The notes under the pieces: generated by a model
What the model saw: only the letters and a program-made list of their open reading frames with translations
Databases searched by the model: none
What the model was told of the DNA's origin: nothing
Source: Philonthus cognatus
Taxonomy: Eukaryota > Arthropoda > Insecta > Coleoptera > Staphylinidae
Assembly (NCBI GenBank): GCA_932526585.2
Contig: OW052243.1
Span: forward strand, 125,357,101 to 125,421,100
DNA length: 64,000 nucleotides
Reading direction: 5' to 3'
Program-made: the position numbers and the translations under genes
Shown here: one piece after another, positions 54,601-64,000 of the stretch
How positions within the stretch are numbered: position 1 is the stretch's first letter
How the letters are laid out: each line of letters opens with the position of its first letter

Positions 54601-54769
54601 AATAAAAGTTTATTTGTGTATGAATAAGCAATTACAAAATATAAATAACTATTTTTACACTTGTCTAAAAGAAGAACATAAGTCATACATATAAATTTAC
54701 CATAAGGAAAATTTAACATAAAGAAAAATTGAGTTTGTCAATAGTTTGCAGATTATTTATAAAATAGAA

Positions 54770-55045
54770 AAACGAATTAAAATTAATATCGACTTTCTGC
54801 AAAAATGTTGTTTAATTGAAACAAGTCTCCAAATATTCATTGGAACAACTACTTCTTGAGCTAATACCATAACAGATATTGAATTATACAATGAATATTT
54901 GAGTTACACGACAGCTTTACTGTTCTATGCATAATTTATATGCAAAATGCAACATCAGATCAAATATTTTGAGACTTGTCTCAATGAAAAAAAATTTTTG
55001 CAGAAAGTCGATATTAATTTGAATTCGTTTCTATATTTTATAAAT
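54770..55045. repeat. FB2b palindrome
   Basis: AACGAATTAAAATTAATATC, GACTTTCTGCAAAAA and TTGAAACAAGTCTC are mirrored by GAGACTTGTCTCAA, TTTTTGCAGAAAGTC and GATATTAATTTGAATTCGTT. The centre keeps GAGCTAATACCATAACAGAT and ACAGCTTTACTGTTCTATGC; no hammerhead core is left. Confidence 0.82.
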
Positions 55046-55419
55046 TTACCATTGTACAATTAATAATTAATAAAAAGGTATATAGCAAACTCTAGAAGAT
55101 AGATTTTAAATAATACAATATTACATAAAATTACACATTAAAACACATGAAAGGTACTTTATCATCTTGGTACATTCTTAATTACTATTGTAATAAATTC
55201 ATTATGTGAGTAGTATAATTAATCAAGGAATCGAATAATACTTGTTCTAAAAATTAAAAATAATATATATTTTATAACAATATTAAATTCCCTCAAAATG
55301 TTTATAGTCGAAATATTAACTTCATACTTAATCAAGAAGTGAAAAAACACTTGTTGAAAAAATTAGAAATATATACTTAACTGCAATAAATTGTTGATAA
55401 TTTTTTTCAAACAATACTT
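55046..55419. other. AT-rich gap
   Basis: Near 55290-55350 GAAATATTAACTTCATACTTAATCAAGAAGTG is an old FB1 right arm. Otherwise nothing. Confidence 0.4.
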
Positions 55420-55864
55420 TTTTTTATTATTACTATAATTAAGTTAGGGATAAATAATAACTTAAAAACAAATACAGTTATTCCTAGTAAAAATGAATCT
55501 TGTATTTATATTGTAGCAATATTGTATCAATATTTATATCTTGAAATTGTTAATCAATGTGCACACAATATTATCACAATAAAGTAACTGCAAACTATAT
55601 TGTGATAATATTGTGTGCACATTGGTTACCAATTTTAAGATATAAATATTAATACGATATTACTACTCATTATAGATACAATATTGTGTAAATTAAGTAT
55701 AAAACTAGTTCAGATTTCAATATTGCATTAACAATGAACATTCTAAAATAGATATTTAATTTCTGTACAATATTGTATTAATAATGAATATCATTGATCT
55801 TTCAATATAATTATTCAAATTATGTACAACATTGTATCAATAGATAATTTAATATAGATATTAA
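55420..55864 (+). repeat. 445-bp segment duplicated at 58139-58579 (copy 1)
   Basis: From TATAATTAAGTTAGGGATAA to AATTTAATATAGATATT the two copies differ at only a few positions. It includes a perfect hairpin (55556-55645) of AATGTGCACACAATATTATC / GATAATATTGTGTGCACATT. Many AATATTGTAT words. Very recent copy or very strong conversion. Confidence 0.9.
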
Positions 55865-56399
55865 ATAGAATAAATAATAAGCTAAATGCACGTTATGCCG
55901 GAAGTTTCGATTATACAATAATTTAAATAAACATTTTAATTTATCCATTTTTAGTACATTTGATCTTTAAAAAATCCTTCATGTATGCTGATTCATGTAT
56001 GAGTGTATTCTATTTTGATTTCTTAATATTCAATGTATTATTAGAAGTAATTAGTAATGATTAATACATTTAATATGATTTATATCTTCATTTTTATATT
56101 CTTTAGCATATTTTACATTTTATTGTAGTAACAGTAATAATACTAATATTTATTAAAGGTATTTATAGATATTATACATTATTTATTATAATCTAAATTG
56201 TAGTAATTAAATAAATAATAAACAATAATTCTTATTTTTCTTCAAGTAATTTTTTTTAACAAACGCTCAAATTATGAAATACTGATATATAATGATTCAA
56301 TAACTAACGACTTACAGGAGATTATATTATACCAATATAGAATTAAAATATGAAAAACGTTATTAAGAATATCATTGTCTTCTATTGATTCAAATAATA

Positions 56400-56404
<5 letters not shown>
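55865..56404. other. AT-rich gap
   Basis: Extremely AT-rich; nothing recognised. Confidence 0.4.

Positions 56405-56458
<54 letters not shown>
56405..56458. repeat. (TA)n microsatellite
   Basis: About 54 bases of perfect alternating TA, ending at CGGGTGTGTATAAATTTGCG, which may be a TIR of the mariner-like relic. Confidence 0.93.
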
Positions 56459-56460
<2 letters not shown>

Positions 56461-56819
56461 GGTGTGTATAAATTTGCGGATAATCTACACGTGACGATAT
56501 TCTACATAAAATTCTGAATAGAAAATGTCGACGTAAAAATGTTGTATCATGCTTCGTAAACCATCAGGAAGCATTTAAAAGAAATGGACATTTGGCAACG
56601 TCGCATATACGGGTTTCCATGTTTTTTTATTAATCATGTGATTAGTTACGTAGGTTGCATCAGAAGAGTAATAATAGAGGGGCTTAGTAAATGTGTCGAA
56701 AAGAGTCTCTTTTGGAAGTAGTCTAGAAGGTATTGACGAAGCGTCTGGATTGTCGTAGTTGAGTGATTTATGTTGACTGCAGTACTGCGACGTTTTTTCT
56801 TCTTCAAATGATACATATT
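56459..56819. other. Non-coding 3' part of mariner-like relic (probable)
   Basis: Lies between the CGGGTGTGTATAAATTTGCG end and the transposase C terminus on the minus strand. The 72-codon minus frame at 56646 is not recognised. Confidence 0.4.
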
Positions 56820-57060
56820 CATTATTAATTCAATAATTTTGCTCGAAATGAAATCCATCTGCATCTAAGCACAGTTGCAATCATTTTTGTATCGTATTCA
56901 TTATTTGCTCCAGTATTTCTGGTGGTGTCATTTCCAGTACCGCCGCTTAAATTCTGTTTTTAACCTTTTCAGAACATACAGCGAGTTTTATATAACACCG
57001 AACATTTTCATAAAATACGATTTGACACCTTTAATTTTTAGGTTATGCGTAAATTGGGTT
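56820..57060 (-). pseudogene. Mariner-like transposase, C-terminal remnant
   Basis: Minus strand, one frame: CQIVFYENVRCYIKLAVCSE, KVKNRI, stop, AAVLEMTPPEILEQIMNTIQ, K, stop, LQLCLDADGFHFE. This matches the end of a large insect transposase family of the Tc1/mariner superfamily whose last residues are a GxHFEHL motif. Two in-frame stops (TAA and TGA) show it is dead. The catalytic domain is missing; the N-terminal part lies at 57711-58050 beyond an FB1 insertion. Confidence 0.8.
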
Positions 57061-57122
57061 GCCTGTATGACCATTACAAATTTTAGCTAATCAATTGCAA
57101 TTTATGCCTCAACTTGTACATA

Positions 57123-57696
57123 CAAGGAGTTTCTCTTTCAAATATACATGTCCCAATTACAGCATATATGCCGTAAATCTTTAGATAATCGTTGTTTTTT
57201 TTTAAAGGAGTTCAATTTGAAACTTAAAATGAGTGTGTTCCACTCCCAGACTAAGCATGAAGTAAAATTTCGAGTTTAGAAAAGCCTGAAAATTTGGTTT
57301 GAACGCGTAGCGCGAAGCGCGGAGCGGCCAAACCAAATTTTCAGGCTTTTCTAAACTCGAAATTTTACTTCATGCGCCACCGGTACAAAACACTGACATA
57401 TTACGAAGTTTGAAACACACCGCTGAACTTTACATTGAATCAGTGTTTTGTGACGGTGGCGCATGAAGTAACATTTCGAGTTTAGAAAAGCCTGAAAATT
57501 TGGTTTGGCCGCTCCGCGCTTCGCGCTACGCGACCAAACCAAATTTTCAGGCTTTTCTAAACTCGAAATTTTACTTCATGCTTAGCCTGGGAGTGGAAAA
57601 CACTTGTTGAAAGCTTCAAATAGTATTCTTTTAATAAACCGAGCGTAGTAAAATATACAACGTCCGCATATGTATACTTAAAAGAAAAATTCTCGT
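57123..57696. mobile_element. FB1 foldback element, complete two-core copy
   Basis: 574 bp. Ends CAAGGAGTTTCTCTTTCAAA and TTAAAAGAAAAATTCTCG, each next to TA. Core 1 57258-57374 (loop AACGCGTAGCGCGAAGCGCGG type), inner junctions GCGCCACCGGTACAAAACACTG and CAGTGTTTTGTGACGGTGGCGC, core 2 57462-57579. The junction change from ACGCGT to ACCGGT/ACGGT is found on both sides, a correlated change. It separates the two halves of the mariner-like pseudogene. Confidence 0.92.
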
Positions 57697-57710
57697 TATG
57701 AATATGTTCG

Positions 57711-58050
57711 GTGTTACATAAAACTCTCTGTAGAAGGTTGTCTTGTAGGACCAAATGAACGGTCTTGTTACTGGGGATATCTAATGTGGCAGCAAATTTT
57801 CGGGTACTTACGGTGGGATCTTTTCCTATTGCACCTAGAACTTGCTCTTCAAGTTGTAATGTGCGCCTCTGCCGTGGCCGACCACCGTTCGCATTTTTGG
57901 GGACAAGCATACCCGTTTCACCTAGTCGTTGATCCAGACTTCTAAATACATTTGTAGAAGGATGCCTTGGATTTTAAAACGTGCTCGATGTTGTAGTTTT
58001 GCTGTTTGTGCATTTCTAATACAGAAACCGTACACCATATATCTACATGT
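57711..58050 (-). pseudogene. Mariner-like transposase, N-terminal remnant
   Basis: Minus strand: YMVYGFCIRNAQTAKLQHRA, then (after a 1-nt shift near 57972) NPRHPSTNVFRSLDQRLGET, GMLVPKNANGGRPRQRRT, LQLEEQVLGAIGKDPTVSTR, KFAATLDIPSNKTVHLVLQD. This is the double helix-turn-helix region with a GRPR hook of insect Tc1/mariner-superfamily transposases. Beyond VLQDNLL the sequence stops resembling the family and becomes an inverted copy of the C-terminal part (see findings). Same element as 56820-57060. Confidence 0.85.
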
Positions 58051-58138
58051 CGGCGTACTCAATAAACGTAAAAATGAACAAAACAATAATACGAAAATAA
58101 CGCAGAAACACAAAAACATTCAAAGGTGGGAACTAATA
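57938..58138 (-). repeat. 200-bp block A, copy 1
   Basis: The 5' end of the mariner-like gene and its leader. Repeated almost exactly at 58580-58780, so segment B (58139-58579) is flanked by direct repeats of it. Confidence 0.9.
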
Positions 58139-58579
58139 CTATTATTACTGTAATTAAGTTAGGGATAAATAATAACTTAAAAACAAATACAGTTATTCCT
58201 AGTAAAAATGAATCTTGTATTTATATTGAAGCAATATTGTATCAATATTTATATCTTGAAATTGTTAATCAATGTGCACACAATATTATCACAATAAAGT
58301 AACTGCAAACTATATTGTGATAATATTGTGTGCACATTGGTTACCAATTTTAAGATATAAATATTAATACGATATTACTACTCATTACAGATACAATATT
58401 GTGTAAATTAAGTATAAAACTAGTTCAGATTTCAATATTGCATTAACAATGAACATTCTAAAATAGATATTTAATTTCTGTACAATATTGTATTAATAAT
58501 GAATATCATTGATCTTTCAATATAATTATTCAAATTATGTACAACATTGTATCAATAGATAATTTAATATAGATATTAC
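58139..58579 (+). repeat. 445-bp segment B, copy 2
   Basis: Near-identical to 55420-55864 including the AATGTGCACACAATATTATC hairpin (58272-58344). It lies between two direct copies of block A. Confidence 0.9.
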
Positions 58580-58890
58580 TTCTAAATACATTTGTAGAAG
58601 GATGCCTTGGATATTAAAACGTGCTCGATGTTGTAGTTTTGCTGTTTGTGCATTTCTAATACAGAAACCGTACACCATATATCTACATGTCGGCGTACTC
58701 AATAAACGTAAAAATGAACAAAACAATAATACGAAAATAACGCAGAAACACAAAAACATTCAAAGGTGGGAACTAATACTAACCGCTAATAACGAGAAAA
58801 ACAGAATTTGCACAAAATTGGAACAAGCAAGTTTAAATGAATTCGTAACAGTAAGTGTCAAATTTTGACACTGACGTAAGCGGGAATCGA
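58580..58890 (-). repeat. 200-bp block A, copy 2, and upstream part of mariner-like relic
   Basis: 58580-58780 repeats 57938-58138 with a base change in GGATATTAAAACG. 58781-58890 continues into sequence absent from copy 1 (ACCGCTAATAACGAG onward), likely the original 5' flank of the transposase gene. Confidence 0.85.
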
Positions 58891-59320
58891 CGTTGCCGGC
58901 TGTACTTTATATGAAAATAAGCTAATAAAGATGTGTTAAAAACGGACGTTTGAGATAGAAATATTGCACACACTGACAAATAATCTTCAAACTAATCATT
59001 CTACCGAAATTGCAGGGTTTTCTGTAAATTATTATCGAATAATAACGCATATGAAACAACTGAATGATCAAACTTTGAGGACCTCGTGAAGGCTCAGGAA
59101 GCATGGTACATACAACATTTTAGAACTAAGATATTTTGCTTAAAATTTTACGAAGAATATCAACACGTATATATATATATCATTTTGATACAATAAATAT
59201 TCAATATAGAATACAAATATATTCTCAATAATCATATTTATATTTTAATTCTATATTGTTAAAATATGATCTCGTGTTAACATTTAATTATTGTTTCAAG
59301 ATTGTGGAATTGTTTTTCAA
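58891..59320. other. Gap without gene
   Basis: AT-rich to the right; nothing recognised. Confidence 0.4.
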
Positions 59321-59900
59321 TATTTATACAAAAATTAGTTTATACTAGGGATGAAATAATTCTAAAATAAATTAGTAATTTTATGCGTATGATTATGTAA
59401 ATAAGCTCTAGTAGCTTTAGTAATCTTGTATTTAAGGGTAATACAAGGAATTTTACTTTTAAGTATACGAGTACATGTGCATACGCTGTTAATTTTCTGA
59501 CATTCTTTGTTTTTTAAAAGAGGTAAATTTGAAGCATTAAACGAGTGTTTCCACTCCCAGATTAGGCATGAAGTAAAATTTCGAGTTTACAGCGAGCGAC
59601 CAAACCAAATTTTCAGGCTTCTCTAAACTCGAAATTGTACTTCATGCGCCACGAGTATAATACACTGATTCTAAGTGAAGTTTAAAATATACGTCTTTAA
59701 CATACTGCTTTTGTAGCATATTGTGAACTTCATTATATTTTAGTGTTTATTACGCGTGGCGCATGAAGTAAAAAATGTTTATACAAAATTTAATTTATAC
59801 TAGGGATGAAATAATTCTAAAATAAATTAGTAATTTTATGCGTATGATTATGTCAACAAGTTCTAGTAGCTTTAGTAATCCCGCATTTAAGGGTAAGATA
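59321..59900. repeat. Decayed FB1 flanked by a 120-bp direct duplication
   Basis: 59321-59440 (TTTATACTAGGGATGAAATA, TTATGCGTATGATTATGT, GTAGCTTTAGTAATC, TTTAAGGGTAA) recurs at 59782-59900. Between them lies an FB1 left part: end CAAGGAATTTTACTTTTAAG at 59444, a broken core (59570-59645), inner junction GCGCCACGAGTATAATACACTG, spacer, ACGCGTGGCGCATGAAGTA ending abruptly at about 59775. Confidence 0.85.
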
Positions 59901-60290
59901 GTTACAATCAAACAAGCTGCTTAGTTAAATTTATGACGTGAGTATGTAAATGTCGGCGTTAACCCGGGATGCCAAGAAGATTTATTTTAATCCGGGATCA
60001 AATGTTACAGTTATACGTTTCACTGAAATGATATAAAGTAGTTTTGTTAACACATTGTTTTATACAAAATAATTTGATTTAACGATTATGTATTTACTCA
60101 CATAATTTGCTTGTAAAAAAAATATCACAACGAAACTGAATTAACGTAAAATACATATAGCCCACGAGAGTTGTTCTGTAGCAATTAAGTTGAAATTAAT
60201 ATAATTATAATAATATGAACCTTCAAGCTAAGAGAGTTGAATATAAGTTGTAATTAAGCACATTGAAGTAGAAGAAATAATGTTTTGTAT
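59901..60290. other. Gap without gene
   Basis: GTTAACCCGGGATGCCAAG and TTTAATCCGGGATC (59957-60000) are the only notable words. No frame. Confidence 0.4.
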
Positions 60291-60506
60291 TGTGGAGGCT
60301 TCTACTTCGTTATACATGTTAATTTATTAATAAAAAACGGTTTAACTTTGTTTGTCTAACACAATTTATTTTTATGTGACTGCAGTTTCGGCAAATTTAG
60401 CTTGCCATTACTACATGTTTGATAATGGCAAACAAAATTTGCCGAAACTGCAGTCACATAAAATAATTTGTGTTATACAAACGAAGTTAAACCGTTTTTA
60501 TTAAGA
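60291..60506. repeat. FB3 foldback palindrome
   Basis: Outer end TGTGGAGGCTTCTACTTCG; arms AAAAACGGTTTAACTTTG, GACTGCAGTTTCGGCAAATT and mirrors, turn ACTACATGTTTG. Very close to the copy at 45967. Confidence 0.9.
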
Positions 60507-60617
60507 AATAATGTTTATATGAAAATACCTCAAAGAAAAGTTATACCATACATTTCAAATCTGTAATTATAGGAAACCTCTTGTGATTCTACCCTACATT
60601 TATCATTTCTAGTATTA
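60507..60617. other. Short spacer
   Basis: AATGTTTATATGAAAATACC and following resemble 17550-17640 (ATATGAAAACCCTCAAAGGA), a loose shared repeat. Confidence 0.4.
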
Positions 60618-60704
60618 ATAAAGGATAAATCAAAAATAACACTTGGTTTCTTTTACAAATAGTGAAACAAACCAAGTGTTATTTTTGTTTTATCCTTAAT
60701 TATA
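60618..60704. repeat. FB4 palindrome, short
   Basis: AAGGATAAATCAAAAATAAC and ACTTGGTTTCTTT mirror AGTGAAACAAACCAAGTG and TTATTTTTGTTTTATCCTT. Confidence 0.85.
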
Positions 60705-60944
60705 TTTTTTTCAAAATGTTTTGCAAGTCATAAGTGAGATAGTTATTCTAGAAATTGTTCTAATATTTTTGAGCCTTTTTATAAACTGGTATTGATTCAC
60801 AAATTTATCAAATTGCCGGTTATTAAAAAAAGTCGGCAAATTTACAATTCCTAGTATAATTTTACCGACTTTTTATTTACCCGTAATTAGGTACATTTTT
60901 TAATCAATATATATTTTAATCAATATACATACATATCAATATAC
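60705..60944. other. Short gap
   Basis: AAAAAGTCGGCAAATTTACAA and TTTTACCGACTTTTTA form a loose hairpin (60828-60878). No gene. Confidence 0.45.
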
Positions 60945-61110
60945 ATAAATTATAGAACAGCAGTGCTGTCGTGTAACGCAAATATTCATTGTATAATTCA
61001 ATATCTGTCGGGGTATTAGCTCGAGAAGTAGTTGTTTCAATGAATATTTGGAGACAAACTTTTTGCAGAAAGTCGATATTAATTTTAATTCGTTTTTATA
61101 TTTCATAAAT
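60945..61110 (-). repeat. FB2b half copy
   Basis: ACGCAAATATTCATTG, AATTCAATATCTGTCGGGGT, ATTAGCTCGAGAAGTAGTTG, TTTCAATGAATATTTGG, TTTTTGCAGAAAGTCGATAT. Same orientation as 51301-51610. Confidence 0.78.
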
Positions 61111-61204
61111 TATATGTATATTGATTAAAATACCGATAAATCACAATATCGTTGTTTTAGTGGAAAACGTTATTAGATACAGATAAAATTAATAGCATTT
61201 CATG

Positions 61205-61385
61205 GGTTACAATTAATGAGACTTTCCACTCCTTGATTAAGCATGAAGTAATATTTCGAGTTTAGAAAAGCCTGAACGTTTGGATTTGGAGGCGAAGCGT
61301 CCAAATCCAAATTCAGGCTTTTCTAAACTCGAAATTTTACTTAATGCGCCAGGCGCATAAAACACTGATTTAAATTGAAGTTCAA
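61205..61385. repeat. FB1 core
   Basis: Core 61244-61345, loop GGAGGCGAAGCGTCC, left linker CACTCCTTGATTAAGC, right junction GCGCCAGGCGCATAAAACACTG. Confidence 0.9.
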
Positions 61386-62544
61386 AAACATATGCTGCAA
61401 CATTTTAGTATTGATAATGGATAATTGTGTTTTGATAAATTTTCGTTTAGAACGTTATAAATTAATTAATTTAAATAATTAAATACAATGAAAGATACAA
61501 ATTTAAATAATGTAAAATCTTAGGATTCCTGATTACAAATGCATTAACTTCACTTTGTGCACATTTTAAACTTGCGTACTCACTTTTAGTTAGTTTAGTT
61601 CTAAACATTTTGAATACACACAGAGCTTTGAGGCTTTCTTTGTGGGATTTTCATATAATCGTGTGTCTTTTTCAGGGGGTTGTAAAACCGTGCATATTTC
61701 CGCCAAAAGTGAATTACTTTACGCGCAAAAGATGCAAGTAAAGCAAGTAAATGAATCGAAATTGCTACGATTAAAAACACAATGGTTGAACACATCGAGA
61801 CGATGTGCAGTGGGACGTGTGGTCAATAGCAACCTGTTCCGGATGAGCAATTCATTTCACACATTAGCAGTTTTAATCGAAGACTGACAAAACTGTTTCC
61901 AATTACGAATCGATTTCACACTTAACTAGTCCTAATCGAAGATCACGGTTTGTATTGGTTCCGCTCGTTTCGACTAATCGCCTTAATGCGATGATAAACG
62001 GTTGCTAATCGCGCCCGAAAAACCACCTGCCAATTCAATTAATATAACAAAGCCAACGCCAATTATACTCGTATAAGACCGTCCGATATAATTACCCAGA
62101 ACCCGGTGCAACTATTTGCTAATTTAAGGCTGGATTAATTGTATTAATAAAATCGGTTACTAATTATGAGAGCGCCCGCAAACTAATTCCGTTACGAATG
62201 GCCGTAATTCGTTCGGCTAATTCACCGTCGATTAATTAATATCACTAATTTAATTAGGGAATAATTGCGTAACCATTGATTTAAATTTTGAATGGTGCGA
62301 TTTTCATAATACTATTACAAAAATATACGTATGTTAACAATTTATTTAAACTCAATTTAAAATTTGAATACTTTTTAAAAACTCTTTTAATACAATTTTA
62401 AACATTTTACGATAGAACAATAACCAGAGGTTATTTCTTTTCAGTACACTTGCGAAATCCAAAAAAAAATTAAAAGCACAAATTTTGGTTAGATAAAACA
62501 CATATTTGTAAAATTATTTATTTCATTATCATATATTAGTATGC
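61386..62544. other. Single-copy-looking island, TAATTA-rich, no gene seen
   Basis: 61640-62280 is free of window repeats and GC-richer. 62020-62280 has many TTAATT/TAATTA/ATTAAT words between GC-rich words. An 81-codon plus frame (61642) and a 64-codon minus frame overlap without a domain. It could be a regulatory element of a neighbouring gene; inference only. Confidence 0.45.
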
Positions 62545-63308
62545 TAAAGTCGTATGATTTAAACTTTGAATTAAATCAGTGTTTTATACGCGTGGCGCAT
62601 GAAGTAAAATTTCGAGTTTAGAAAAGCCTGAAAATTTGGTTTGGTCGCGTAGCGCTACGCGCTACGCGACCAAACCAAATTTTAAGGCTTTTCTAAACTC
62701 GAAATTTTACTTCATGCTTAAACAAGGAATAGAAACCCTCGTTTAATAATAATAAAAATCATAAGAAAGTATCACTTTTACTTCAAACAAAATCAAATCA
62801 AGCTCTATTATTTGATAATAAAAAACTTTTTATTATAAAAAGTAGATACATTTTGTTTAGGTAAATTTCGACCATTTTTTAGTTTTATAAGAAATCGAAC
62901 CTTAAAACAAGTGTTTCCAACCCCAGATTAAGCATGAAGTAAAATTTCGAGTTTAGAAAAGCCTCAAAATTTGGTTTGGTCGCGTAGCGCGTAGCGCTAC
63001 GCGATCAAACCAAATTTTCAGGCTTTTCCAAACTCGAAATTTTACTTCATGCGCCACGCGTACAAGACACTTATTTCAAGTGAAGTTCACTTGTTCACAG
63101 TATTTCAGTATATTCAGTGATTAATAAGCGTGGCGCATGAAGTACAATTTCGAGTTTAGAAAAGCCTGAACGTTTTGTTTTAAGGCTTTTGTAAACTCGA
63201 TTTATTTTATGCTTAATCTGGGAGTGGAAAACTCTCGGTCAAAGCTTCAAATTAAACTCTGCTTATAAATAGTGTATGCATATGTATAGTTAAAAGAAAT
63301 AATCGCTG
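62545..63308. mobile_element. FB1 cluster, three cores
   Basis: Cores at 62598-62716 (loop CGCGTAGCGCTACGCGCTACGCG), 62934-63054 (loop CGCGTAGCGCGTAGCGCTACGCG) and 63136-63215 (loopless, CCTGAACGTTTTGTTTTAAGG). Mirrored inner junctions (GCGCCACGCGTACAAGACACT / TAATAAGCGTGGCGC). The right end is near AAATAATCGCTG-TA. Confidence 0.88.
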
Positions 63309-64000
63309 TATATACATACTTGTTACTACAATGTAAACTTGAGAGTGCTATGAATTATTCTTTTTTTAAATTTCAGTTTGCAACACGCTTCATGAATTGA
63401 CATATATAACGTCAGACATGATCATTGTAATATATAATTTTAGAATTGCTTACCTACAATATTTTCCAATACACTCTAGAGGTTCTTTTTTTTATTGAAC
63501 ATACCTTATAATTTAAAAATTAAGCGATAATAACTTGTCGTAATGTACATATAGTAGTAAAACACAGTGCAAAGAAAGATTATGAGTGCTTTATTTATCA
63601 ATTATATTTGATCTTCACGCAATTCAATTAATTAATTTATTATACTATATGTTACGATTTTTATTTGTTCTTTTCAAACGTATTTTTTTTTTCTTTAATT
63701 TTAAGTGTTTACTTTTCTTACAATAAATAGCATTAAAACGTTATCTTCATCTTAGATCCGTTTTGTTAATTAGCACTAATCCATTAACCTTACATGTTCT
63801 GGGATATTCCTTATAAATAACAGCGTGGTAATTGCTTAATAGGGTGCTTGCATAGCTGCTGTTTGGTTTGTAAATTGCATTCTAAAATTACACAGGCCCC
63901 TGTTTGATTTGCAGCCGGGGAGTTTCTAGGCCCATTGATTTAAATTTAATATGTGTAACGCCTTCGAGGTGTTCCTGACAAAGAAATAACGCTTTGTCTG
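63309..64000. other. End of window, no gene seen
   Basis: AT-rich to 63770; the last 200 bases have slightly higher GC. Nothing recognised. Confidence 0.4.

Noticed and set aside
57351..57542. Recurring peptide FQAFLNSKFYFMRHA in many short frames (3804, 5083, 11121, 44258, 57351)
   Set aside because: It is simply the translation of the FB1 right arm; it appears wherever FB1 does.
57711..57910. Intact small HTH protein of 117 codons
   Set aside because: It is an N-terminal piece of a transposase that runs on into FB1 sequence; not a separate gene.
3914..63215. CRISPR array or rho-independent terminators (many similar palindromic repeats)
   Set aside because: Spacing is irregular, units are transposon-like with TA-flanked ends, and the window is eukaryotic.

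Overview
The window reads as AT-rich animal, most likely insect, intergenic or intronic DNA made almost entirely of DNA transposons and foldback (palindromic) repeats. Pointers to an insect are Tc1/mariner, hAT and Jockey-like remnants, TA target sites, a short GT-AG intron inside a transposon gene, and no bacterial operon structure. I found no host protein-coding gene, tRNA or rRNA. Order and species cannot be read from the sequence. Family names FB1 to FB6 are labels used only here.

Dominant repeat: FB1. Its core is a perfect or near-perfect hairpin whose arms begin CATGAAGTAAAATTTCGAG, with a GC-rich loop of the CGCGTAGCGCTACGCG type. More than 30 cores are scattered over the window. Complete copies (11485-12185, 17850-18573, 57123-57696) are about 570-720 bp, end in CAGGGAATTTTTC-like termini next to TA, and fold as a large palindrome holding two core hairpins and often a central ATACTGCTTTAGCAGTAT hairpin. 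Other foldbacks: FB2 (25.6, 39.3, 43.4 kb; relics at 1.0 and 51 kb), FB2b (48.7, 51.4, 54.8, 61.0 kb), FB3 (1.6, 14, 46, 60.3 kb), FB4 (12.3, 25.5, 60.6 kb), FB5 (13.3, 38.5 kb), FB6 (0.1, 3.7, 5.9, 25.1 kb), plus single large palindromes at 24.0-24.9, 46.4-47.2 and 8.9-10.3 kb.

Genes are transposon genes. Two nearly identical Tc1-like elements (DD34E) lie at 7413-8821 and 30863-32284; the second has a full 346-codon transposase, the first is dead through a nonsense codon and a 13-nt deletion. The second sits inside a different and less familiar DNA transposon (29298-33787) with 16-bp terminal inverted repeats, ATAT at both flanks and a decayed gene resembling insect proteins of the DUF7869 type. 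That gene also carries four tandem 207-bp copies of one exon segment. Smaller remnants: a Jockey-type reverse transcriptase (23.1-23.7 kb, minus), a mariner-like transposase split by FB1 (56.8-58.1 kb, minus), a Tc1-like relic (47.7-48.5 kb), and hAT MITEs with exact 8-bp target duplications (26296-26520 and 37391-37614).

The most unusual signal is a hammerhead-ribozyme-like motif at the centre of FB2 elements. Three independent loci (1.05, 25.85 and 51.27 kb) carry CUGANGA, a short stem II with a UAAA loop, GAA(A) and CGCGUC in the right order, and one pairs a stem I as well. In the complete FB2 copy the two ribozymes are head to head, so cleavage would define the 5' ends of RNAs running outward along each arm.

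Between repeats lie islands of apparently single-copy DNA (about 2-3.6, 15.6-17.8, 19.3-21.5, 27.1-28.4, 34-35.4, 41.7-43, 47.2-47.7, 50-50.9, 52.1-52.5, 61.4-62.5 kb). The 15.6-16.9 kb island has a sharp strand-skew switch, and the 61.9-62.3 kb island is dense in TAATTA-type words.
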